NCBI GenBank assembly: GCA_031422555.1
Contig: JANPLZ010000166.1
Span: forward strand, 1-18,097
Length of the DNA stretch: 18,097 bases
DNA from: JANNAT01 sp031422555
Lineage (GTDB): Bacteria; Pseudomonadota; Alphaproteobacteria; Rhodobacterales; Rhodobacteraceae
Direction of reading: 5' to 3'
This document shows, in pieces, positions 1 through 5,475 of this stretch (its first letter is position 1; each line of letters begins with the position of its first letter). The position numbers were made by a program, and so were the translations under genes. The notes beneath the pieces were generated by a model, which had not been told where the DNA came from, searched no databases, and saw only the letters and a list, made by a program, of their open reading frames with translations.

Positions 1-2130
1 CCACAGTTTGGTGCCGAAATTGCGGTAACCCGCAATGCGCGCGGTATCCAGTTTCAAGGTGCCGCCCAAAGACGCCATCGCCGCATTGGAAAACCGCAGG
101 GCATCGGCGCCGAATTCATTGATCACATCCAGCGGGTCGATCACGTTGCCAAGGCTTTTCGACATCTTCTTGCCTTTGGCATCGCGCACCAGGCCGTGCA
201 GGTAGACGGTTTTGAAGGGGACTTCACCCACCACCGCCAACTGCATCATCATCATCCGGGCGACCCAGAAAAAGATGATATCCGCCCCGGTGATCAGGGT
301 AGAGGTAGGGAAATATTTGGCCAATTCAGGGGTTTGTTCGGGCCAGCCAAGGGTGCCAATTGGCCAGAGGCCGGAGGAGAACCATGTGTCCAGCACGTCG
401 GGGTCGCGCTTGATCCCTACCCTGAGGTTTGTCTTATCATCACCTACCCAGCCTGAGCCGACCATAGTTAGTGCGCTCTCTCTGCGGCCCGCGCTGTCCT
501 GTGTGGATAGTGCAAACCCTTCGTCTACAAAAACAGTAATAGTCGCGTTCGGGTTTTCCTGTTCGTGGAAAGCTTTTGCCGTTGCGATGGCAGCATCGCT
601 ATTCGGCGCGCAAAACTGGTTTCCATGCAGGTCGAACCAAACCGGTATCTGATGCCCCCACCAAAGCTGGCGACTAATACACCAAGGCTCAATATTCTCC
701 AGCCAATGGAAATAGGTCTTTTCGCCCGAGTCCGGGATAATCCGCGTCGCCCCCGACCGCACGGCGTCCAGTGCCGGGCCTACAATCTTGGCGGTGTCGA
801 CGAACCACTGATCGGTGAACATCGGCTCGATCACCACTTTCGATCTGTCGCCAAACGGCTGCATGATCTTTTTGGCGTCAACCACCGGCTGGCGCGTCAG
901 GTGTTCGGAACCGGTTTCAGCGTCGATTTCGGTGTGCAAGACCGACACGCACAGCCCCAGCGCGTTGATGTCGGCCACCACCGCCGTCCGCGCCGCAAAC
1001 CGGTCCAGCCCGCGGTATTTCTCGGGCACAAGGTTCAGCGCGTCCACTTCCGCCTCACTCGCCTGCGCCCCCGCTGCAATCTCGCCCGCCCGCCGCGCCG
1101 CATCCGCATAGGGCGCGCCATCGGCCCGCATCTGCGCGCGGGTGTCCATTAAACGGTAGCACGGCAGGCCGTTGCGCTTGGCCACTGCATAATCGTTGAA
1201 ATCATGCGCCCCGGTGATTTTCACCGCCCCCGATCCAAACAACGGATCAGGATATTCATCCGATATGATCGGGATCAACCGATCACACAGCGGCAGTTGC
1301 ACCATTTTGCCGATGATCGACGCATAGCGCATATCCGACGGATGCACGGCCACAGCGCCATCGCCCAGCATGGTTTCGGGCCGCGTGGTGGCGATGGCGA
1401 TATAGTTGCGCATCTCACGCAGGATCACCCGGCCTTCGGCGTCTTTTTCAATGTATTCATAGGTTTCCCCACCCGCCAGAATATACTTGAAATGCCACAT
1501 ATGGCCGTCAACTTCGATATTCTCAACTTCCAGATCGGAAATCGCGGTTTCAAAATGCGGGTCCCAGTTGACCAACCGCTTGCCGCGATAGATCAGGCCC
1601 TTGTTATACATATCGACAAAAACCTTGATCACGGCGTCATGGAAATTCCCGTCCTCACCGCTGGGCGCACCGGGCGCGCCTGACATGGTAAACGCCTCGC
1701 GGTCCCAATCGCAGGTCGCCCCCAGCCGCACCAGTTGATCCACAATAGTGCCGCGCGATTTGACCTTTTGCTGCCAAACGCGCGCAACAAAGGCGTCACG
1801 CCCCATCTCGCGGCGGGGCTTTTCCTGCTGCAAGGCCATGTCGCGTTCGGTGACCATCTGGGTTGCGATGCCCGCATGATCGGTGCCAAACTGCCACAGC
1901 GTGTCGAACCCGCGCATCCGGTGCCAGCGCACCAGAATATCTTGCAGCGTGTTGTTGAACGCATGGCCGATGTGCAGGCTGCCCGTCACGTTCGGTGGCG
2001 GGATCATCACGCTGAAGGCCCTGGCCCCCGGCGCGGCGTTCGCCCCGGCTGCGCCGACCTTTTGATCAATCCACAACGCCGAAATCCGCGCCTCGGCTTC
2101 GGCGGCGTTAAAGGTCTTTTCCATTGGCAT
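1..2130 (-). CDS. valS: Valine--tRNA ligase, C-terminally truncated by window edge
   Basis: Charges tRNA-Val with valine in the cytoplasm. About 710 residues are visible in one uninterrupted minus-strand frame; the remaining C-terminus (rest of the anticodon-binding domain and the coiled-coil tail of the family) lies beyond position 1. The class I signature HIGH is at residues 53-56 (1963-1974), inside PPPNVTGSLHIGHAFN, and the KMSKS loop is at residues 655-659 (154-168), inside GKKMSKSLGN. Other ValS hallmarks are WWGHQIPVW and DVLDTWFSSGLWP. The editing (CP1) domain lies between these motifs. Start choice is open: in-frame ATGs exist at 2139, 2130 and 2124, and I use 2130 (MPMEKTFN); none has a strong ribosome binding site. 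Codon use from about 720 to 420 differs from the rest of the gene (AGA, AGG, CTA, GTA, ATA, ACT), and this stretch includes what looks like an extra loop between WWGHQIPVW and DVLDTW. The family call is certain; only the start is not. Confidence 0.96.
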   Translation of the reverse strand, partial: MPMEKTFNAAEAEARISALWIDQKVGAAGANAAPGARAFSVMIPPPNVTGSLHIGHAFNNTLQDILVRWHRMRGFDTLWQFGTDHAGIATQMVTERDMALQQEKPRREMGRDAFVARVWQQKVKSRGTIVDQLVRLGATCDWDREAFTMSGAPGAPSGEDGNFHDAVIKVFVDMYNKGLIYRGKRLVNWDPHFETAISDLEVENIEVDGHMWHFKYILAGGETYEYIEKDAEGRVILREMRNYIAIATTRPETMLGDGAVAVHPSDMRYASIIGKMVQLPLCDRLIPIISDEYPDPLFGSGAVKITGAHDFNDYAVAKRNGLPCYRLMDTRAQMRADGAPYADAARRAGEIAAGAQASEAEVDALNLVPEKYRGLDRFAARTAVVADINALGLCVSVLHTEIDAETGSEHLTRQPVVDAKKIMQPFGDRSKVVIEPMFTDQWFVDTAKIVGPALDAVRSGATRIIPDSGEKTYFHWLENIEPWCISRQLWWGHQIPVWFDLHGNQFCAPNSDAAIATAKAFHEQENPNATITVFVDEGFALSTQDSAGRRESALTMVGSGWVGDDKTNLRVGIKRDPDVLDTWFSSGLWPIGTLGWPEQTPELAKYFPTSTLITGADIIFFWVARMMMMQLAVVGEVPFKTVYLHGLVRDAKGKKMSKSLGNVIDPLDVINEFGADALRFSNAAMASLGGTLKLDTARIAGYRNFGTKLW

Positions 2131-2151
2131 CAGCGTCATCCCGTGCAAGCG

Positions 2152-2193
2152 TTGGCCGTCTTTACCCAATTGGGCGGCCAAGGCCAAGCGCCT
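2152..2193. other. Palindrome-rich gap between hydroxylase gene and valS
   Basis: TTGGCCG (2152-2158) and CGGCCAA (2175-2181) form a perfect 7-bp inverted repeat. Its loop contains the 10-bp palindrome CCCAATTGGG (2165-2174). GGCCAAGGCC (2176-2185) is another palindrome and overlaps the right arm. A short stem AAGCG/CGCTT lies just to the right. On the transcribed minus strand this sits between the hydroxylase stop and valS, so it could be a terminator without a U-tract or a valS leader structure. No specific role can be assigned. Confidence 0.35.
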
Positions 2194-2209
2194 GCGCTTT
2201 GATAGCTGC

Positions 2210-3046
2210 TTAAATATCCATCTTTGGGCAAGGATCGCCCGGGCCCTGCAAAACAGGGACGCGCCACGGATCGCGCCCCAAGGCGGGCAGCGCCAGCAAG
2301 ATCAGCAAATCTTCGGCCTTCTCGGGCGGAACCTCGGCCAGCCCATGCCGGAACTGCGCCGCATCGCGCAACGGGCTGGCGCGATAGGTGCCGAAAACCC
2401 GGTCCCACAAATTCAGCACCGTGCCATAATTGCTGTTGGTTTCAGGGGCATAGTCTGAATGATGCACGCTGTGCTGTTGCGGGGTGACAAACACCAATGC
2501 CAACGCCCGTTCAAGCCAGCCGGGCAATGTCAGGCTGGTATGGGTTGCGGCGGCAAAGCACCGCTCTGTCAGCGTCACGATGGCGACGGCTTCGGGCGAG
2601 GGGTGCAGCAGCACGATCGGCAGTTGGTAAACCACAAAGCCAACCACGACTTCGCCGGGATGATGGCGCAGGCTGGTCGTCGGATCAACGATCGGATCGC
2701 AGTGGTGAATGCGGTGCAGCCGCCACAACGGTGACACTTCATGGCTTATCCGGTGCAGCCAATAGGTAACAAACGAAAGCACCGCCAAAAACAACGGCAC
2801 CTCTACCGCCAAAGGCAGGGCGGCAAAACTGCCAAAAACCGGAAAGGCCGTGGTTTGCACCCCGGCTATGTAAACCAACCCCATCGACAAGGCCGCTGTC
2901 GTGGCAATCTGCAGACCAAACAGACCCAGATTGGCGGGCCAGCGCATGCCGCGGTCTGCCAGGGTGCTGCGGTGTTCGCACACAGCTTCAACCACCGTGA
3001 TGCCCACCAACACAGGCAGCCATAGCCAGACCCAATACCCGATCAT
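2210..3046 (-). CDS. Fatty acid hydroxylase / sterol desaturase family membrane enzyme
   Basis: A 278-residue integral membrane protein of the FA_hydroxylase (sterol desaturase) superfamily, di-iron oxygenases that hydroxylate or desaturate lipid or carotenoid chains in the membrane. The histidine boxes are clear: HRISH (residues 98-102), HRIHH (111-115), HH (128-129) and HSVHH (192-196), followed by the usual NYGTVLNLWDRVFGTY ending of the catalytic core. Hydrophobic segments at about 5-20, 40-62, 78-96 and 134-160 fit the four-helix plan. The ATG at 3046 lies 10 nt after the stop of the exosortase-associated gene on the same strand, so the two are probably cotranscribed. The substrate cannot be read from sequence. 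Bacterial members act on sterol-like, carotenoid or ornithine-lipid substrates, and a role in modifying a lipid used by the adjacent sorting system is speculation. Confidence 0.9.
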   Translation of the reverse strand: MIGYWVWLWLPVLVGITVVEAVCEHRSTLADRGMRWPANLGLFGLQIATTAALSMGLVYIAGVQTTAFPVFGSFAALPLAVEVPLFLAVLSFVTYWLHRISHEVSPLWRLHRIHHCDPIVDPTTSLRHHPGEVVVGFVVYQLPIVLLHPSPEAVAIVTLTERCFAAATHTSLTLPGWLERALALVFVTPQQHSVHHSDYAPETNSNYGTVLNLWDRVFGTYRASPLRDAAQFRHGLAEVPPEKAEDLLILLALPALGRDPWRVPVLQGPGDPCPKMDI

Positions 3047-3056
3047 CGCGGCGTCA

Positions 3057-3593
3057 TCACAAGGCTGCCTCGGTTGTCCAGAACTTTTCCCATTGCGGCA
3101 AGCCTACATCCGGACAGCTTTTTGGCACAAGGACCGTCAGCGATGTCATGGCAAAGCGATACGCATGGGTGCCGAACACCTGACTGATCTGTATTTGCAG
3201 ACTTCGCAGCTGAAACCGGGCGAACCCATAGCTGGGGGCAGTTTCATCCAGATAGGCGGTGTAGACGCCGTAGTCTTCGGCAGAATTTTCGATGACGACG
3301 CGCAACAAAGCCTCGACGCTGTGGCCAAGGTGTCCGGGCAGAACCATCCACGATGCGGCGCAACCGGGCATTTGAAACTGAAGGACGGGCTGCAAAATAC
3401 GCAATTTCTTGCCACTTGTGGGCACGATTACACCGCCTGACGCAGCGATAACGGTCTGCAAGCGGGCCTTGATCTCATCGTCAACGCCCGGTGCGGCGCG
3501 CGCAACCGACAAGATATTGGTCGCGATGATCACCGCCAACCCAAGACCGAAAATCGCCAGAAACCACAGTCGCAGCAGGGTCTTGCCGGTCAT
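3057..3593 (-). CDS. Membrane-anchored exosortase-associated protein (EpsI-like position)
   Basis: A 178-residue protein with an N-terminal membrane anchor or uncleaved signal (residues about 8-30, LWFLAIFGLGLAVIIATNIL) and an otherwise soluble, presumably periplasmic domain. Its ATG (3593-3591) overlaps the exosortase stop codon (TGA 3592-3590) in an ATGA arrangement, implying translational coupling. A longer open frame upstream to 3944 runs antiparallel inside the exosortase gene and is not the start. Exosortases are often followed by a small periplasmic partner such as EpsI/DUF3485. I see position and topology that fit, but no diagnostic EpsI motif. Visible features include GC at 77-78 (QMPGCAASW), a second Cys near the C-terminus (SCPD) and an aromatic-rich stretch around 108-125. 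Cys78 could matter for function or a disulfide with Cys160. The role as an exosortase accessory factor is inferred from coupling alone. Confidence 0.75.
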   Translation of the reverse strand: MTGKTLLRLWFLAIFGLGLAVIIATNILSVARAAPGVDDEIKARLQTVIAASGGVIVPTSGKKLRILQPVLQFQMPGCAASWMVLPGHLGHSVEALLRVVIENSAEDYGVYTAYLDETAPSYGFARFQLRSLQIQISQVFGTHAYRFAMTSLTVLVPKSCPDVGLPQWEKFWTTEAAL

Positions 3594-4450
3594 CTTGCAA
3601 TCCGTCCCGCCCAATAGGCCGAAAGGTATCCGCCCAGCAGGATTGCCGATGTCTGCAACGTCCATGCAAGCATGATGCCAGGGGCCGCGCCGTCGGTGCC
3701 ATGCCAGAAATCGTAAAACGGCTGGCTCCACCCGGTCAGCACAAGCCGGGTTATATTGATCAAAGTTGCCAAAACCGCTGTTGCAAGGATGGCGATACCG
3801 TCCAGCGCGGTCAGGAACGTGCGCACGCGCATCGCCCAGCCGATATGGACGGTGATGGCAACCGATATGCCCGCAAAAGACGAACAAGCCCCAACCAAGG
3901 TTATCCCAAACCCATCCGGCGTGGCAAACCGGGCATTGGTCCATGATATGTCAGGTCGCAGGCCGGCAAAAACCGTTCCCAGCATGTATTTATCCAGTGT
4001 CAGGATCGGTTCCAGAAACACCCGGAAAAAAACCGGCGCAATTGTCAGATGGCTGGCGATGGCAAAGAGACAAATCGCGGCAGCTTTCAGGTTTTGATCG
4101 CCTGCGTGGTTGCGATAAATCAGCAACCCCAACAGCCCGAACCCCGCGCCCAGACCAACGCCTGAGGGGACAAAGGACAGACCGACGATCAGGGTGGACA
4201 GCGCCAAAGCCCATGTGATTGTTGCGGCAGAGGCGGCGGTATCCGGGACCGATTGCAAAATGCGCGAGGCTGCGACGCCAGCGACGCCAAAGGTGATCAC
4301 ATCAATATTGGCAGATCGCATCGCAATCAGATCAAAACTGCCCAAACCCAGATTGCGGGCAAGAAAAAGCGCGGCCAGCCCGGTCAGGACAAGGATATAA
4401 ACCTCTCTTTGTCGCAAAGGATTTTGATCAGCGGCTATCGTTTGGCGCAT
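3590..4450 (-). CDS. Exosortase/archaeosortase-family transpeptidase
   Basis: A 286-residue polytopic membrane protein with roughly eight hydrophobic segments. The exosortase catalytic triad is complete and correctly ordered: Cys189 in GACSSFAGIS, Arg235 in NITRLVL, and His250 in FWHGTDGAAPGI. Exosortases recognise a short C-terminal motif plus transmembrane helix plus basic tail (PEP-CTERM and variants), cut there and release or transfer the protein at the outer face of the inner membrane. The length fits a minimal, single-domain exosortase; it lacks the fused CPBP protease half of the VPEID-CTERM enzyme (exosortase E). The subfamily cannot be named safely without profile searches. It sits 75 nt downstream of a tiny sorting-signal protein and overlaps its accessory gene. 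The ATG at 4450 has only weak Shine-Dalgarno complementarity, suggesting low or controlled translation compared with the substrate gene. Confidence 0.88.
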   Translation of the reverse strand: MRQTIAADQNPLRQREVYILVLTGLAALFLARNLGLGSFDLIAMRSANIDVITFGVAGVAASRILQSVPDTAASAATITWALALSTLIVGLSFVPSGVGLGAGFGLLGLLIYRNHAGDQNLKAAAICLFAIASHLTIAPVFFRVFLEPILTLDKYMLGTVFAGLRPDISWTNARFATPDGFGITLVGACSSFAGISVAITVHIGWAMRVRTFLTALDGIAILATAVLATLINITRLVLTGWSQPFYDFWHGTDGAAPGIMLAWTLQTSAILLGGYLSAYWAGRIAR

Positions 4451-4461
4451 TATGACACGTT

Positions 4462-4508
4462 ACCAAAATTTCCATGCCTGCCGCGCACCGCGATTTTGGT
4501 CGCGGCAG
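4462..4508 (-). promoter_or_regulatory. Interleaved inverted repeats between sorting substrate and exosortase
   Basis: ACCAAAAT (4462-4469) pairs with ATTTTGGT (4493-4500), and CTGCCGCG (4478-4485) pairs with CGCGGCAG (4501-4508); both are perfect 8-bp repeats. Their arms interleave, so the two hairpins exclude each other. A third option, CCGCG (4488-4492) with CGCGG (4501-4505), has exactly ATTTTGGT as its 8-nt loop. In the minus-strand transcript the GC-rich hairpin forms first and is followed 8 nt later by AUUUUGG, just before the exosortase start. This is the layout of an attenuator or RNA switch setting exosortase level below substrate level. The function is inference; the pairing is seen directly. 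Confidence 0.5.
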
Positions 4509-4525
4509 TGGGTCGGGCGCTGCAA

Positions 4526-4705
4526 TCAGCGGCGCGTGCGATAAAACTTTATGGCGCGATATCCGCCGTAGACAACGGCGGCAGCGGCAATCCCCACCGG
4601 GCCAAACACGCCGGCTACAGGCAAAGGCACACCGGCGCCTGCCAAAGCGGGCGTGGCCAAAACCATCGCCGCAGCAGCGCTAAGCATCGAAAACGTGATT
4701 TTCAT
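4526..4705 (-). CDS. Tiny secreted protein with exosortase-type C-terminal sorting signal
   Basis: A 59-residue protein starting at ATG 4705. The start is fixed by AGGAG about 7 nt upstream; an in-frame ATG at 4816 has no support. Residues 1-22 are a textbook signal peptide ending in ATPALA. Only GAG then separates it from VPLPV (26-30), which resembles the VPLPA-type CTERM motif. A Gly/Ala/Val-rich transmembrane helix follows (about 31-49), then a basic tail, RAIKFYRTRR. This tripartite motif/helix/basic-tail order is the exosortase sorting-signal plan, and the exosortase gene is next on the same strand. Odd point: after signal peptidase and exosortase cleavage only a few residues would remain, so it may be a released peptide, an uncleaved anchor or a carrier for modification. 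The short length makes family assignment less certain than the neighbours'. Confidence 0.7.
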   Translation of the reverse strand: MKITFSMLSAAAAMVLATPALAGAGVPLPVAGVFGPVGIAAAAVVYGGYRAIKFYRTRR

Positions 4706-4755
4706 CTGATTGCTCCTGAAAACGGAACCGGGTGGAAGACCCCCGATATGCCAGA

Positions 4756-4782
4756 TGAATAGTCTTCCCCGCACCATGTCAA
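4756..4782 (-). promoter_or_regulatory. Candidate sigma-70 promoter of the sorting cluster
   Basis: On the minus strand a consensus TTGACA (4782-4777) is followed after 15 nt by TATTCA (4761-4756), about 50 nt upstream of the ATG of the 59-residue substrate gene. The spacer is shorter than the ideal 17 nt; shifting the -10 box by one or two bases improves spacing at the cost of match. No other promoter-like pair is seen between the Lrp gene stop and this ATG, so it would drive the whole 4705-to-2210 cluster. Confidence 0.45.
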
Positions 4783-4828
4783 TTCCAATGTATCCCCGGT
4801 TGGTCTGATCGGGCACGCCATTGCGGTT

Positions 4829-5260
4829 TCACACCGCGCGGTCCAATCTTGTGCTGAGATGGATCAGGCTTTCAGAACTTTTCACCCCGGTCAGTGCGCC
4901 GATCTGGTCCAGCACCTGATCCAGCACCTGCGTGTTGCTGGCCGCGATTTGCAGCAGCAGATCGAACCGCCCCGATGTGGTAAACACCCGCTCCACCTCG
5001 GGAATGGATTTCAGCCGGGTCAGGATGGCGGCTTGGGCGCGCGGCTCTATTGTCAGCAAAACAGACGCCCGCAGCCGCCCTTGCCGCGCTGCCTCGCCCA
5101 GCTTTAGCGTATAGCCTGCGATGATGCCGCCGGTCTCCAGCCGTTCCAGCCGCGCCTGAATGGTAGACCGTGCCACCTTCAGCCTGCGCGCCAAAGTGGC
5201 CACCGACATCCGGGCATCGGCCCCCAGCAGCGTTAGAACGTTTCGATCGAGGTCATCCAT
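4829..5260 (-). CDS. Lrp/AsnC family transcriptional regulator
   Basis: A 143-residue regulator with the family's standard two-part build. The N-terminus (MDDLDRNVLTLLGADARMS) leads into a helix-turn-helix at about residues 20-42 (VATLARRLKVARSTIQARLE). A C-terminal RAM/ligand-binding domain follows (about 65-140), in which octamers usually sense an amino acid. It is divergent from the ornithine/lysine decarboxylase gene and shares a 215-nt intergenic region with it, the classic layout for a local regulator of an amino-acid metabolic gene. A near-perfect 17-bp palindrome lies 17 nt upstream of its own ATG, so autoregulation is likely. The ligand could be ornithine, lysine or arginine; this is inference from context. 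Confidence 0.92.
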   Translation of the reverse strand: MDDLDRNVLTLLGADARMSVATLARRLKVARSTIQARLERLETGGIIAGYTLKLGEAARQGRLRASVLLTIEPRAQAAILTRLKSIPEVERVFTTSGRFDLLLQIAASNTQVLDQVLDQIGALTGVKSSESLIHLSTRLDRAV

Positions 5261-5277
5261 GCAATGTGCCTTGTCTT

Positions 5278-5294
5278 TTCGTCATTATAACGAA
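5278..5294. promoter_or_regulatory. Candidate Lrp/AsnC operator palindrome
   Basis: TTCGTCATTATAACGAA is a 17-bp palindrome about a central base with a single mismatched pair. An AT-rich core with GC-containing flanks is typical of AsnC/Lrp operators. It lies in the divergent region, 17 nt from the regulator's ATG and about 180 nt from the decarboxylase ATG, and is followed by AT-rich DNA (5301-5318) that could hold the decarboxylase promoter. Binding is inferred from symmetry and position. Confidence 0.55.
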
Positions 5295-5340
5295 GAATTC
5301 AGTCGATTATATAGTTTTGTTCGGTGAAGATGTCACGCAT

Positions 5341-5467
5341 ATGCAGCATTCTGAAGTTCAGGGTAAGGGCGGCTCATACGCACCTGGCCTGGTTGAAAAA
5401 ACCTCGCAGGTGTGTGCCCCGAATTTTGGTTCCCGGCATGGCAACTGCATCTTTTTGGCCGAAAGGA
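5341..5467 (+). promoter_or_regulatory. Structured 5' leader of the decarboxylase mRNA
   Basis: ATGCAG (5341-5346) can pair with CTGCAT (5445-5450), closing a region with two further helices. The first is CACCTG/CAGGTG (5381-5386 with 5407-5412), continued by GGTT/AACC around a GAAAA loop. The second is TGCC/GGCA (5415-5418 with 5440-5443). CTTT (5451-5454) can pair with AAAG (5462-5465), part of the ribosome binding site. A conserved leader called the speF motif has been described upstream of alphaproteobacterial ornithine decarboxylase genes; whether this is one needs a covariance-model search. The same stretch is open in frame with the decarboxylase, so an N-terminal extension starting at 5341 is the competing explanation. 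Confidence 0.4.
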
Positions 5468-5475
5468 TCACGCCC

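Noticed and set aside
420..720. Intein or frameshift in valS
   Set aside because: The segment was translated codon by codon: the frame stays open and rejoins DVLDTWFSSG directly. The extra length is far too short for an intein and lacks splice-site residues.
1629..1964. Long open frames antisense or out of frame within valS, the Mo-hydroxylase, gltA, gltX and comEC
   Set aside because: Their translations are Arg/Pro/His-rich without family features, as expected for shadows of GC-rich genes; the true frames carry intact motifs.
3594..3944. Upstream start for the exosortase-associated gene at 3944
   Set aside because: That part lies out of frame inside the exosortase gene and translates to a Cys/His/Arg-rich string without a signal or domain; the ATGA overlap at 3593 is the natural start.
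4462..4508. True H-type pseudoknot in the interleaved repeats
   Set aside because: The loop between two of the arms has zero nucleotides, which leaves little room to cross an 8-bp stem; alternative hairpins are more plausible than simultaneous pairing.
4706..4816. Longer start (ATG 4816) for the 59-residue substrate
   Set aside because: It would place about 37 residues before a perfect signal peptide and would cover the candidate promoter; AGGAG supports ATG 4705.
5170..5475. N-terminal extension of the decarboxylase (open frame back to 5170)
   Set aside because: The extension overlaps the divergent regulator gene, the operator and the leader structure; ATG 5476 has its own AAAGGA site and gives the family length. 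A start at 5341 remains a minor possibility.
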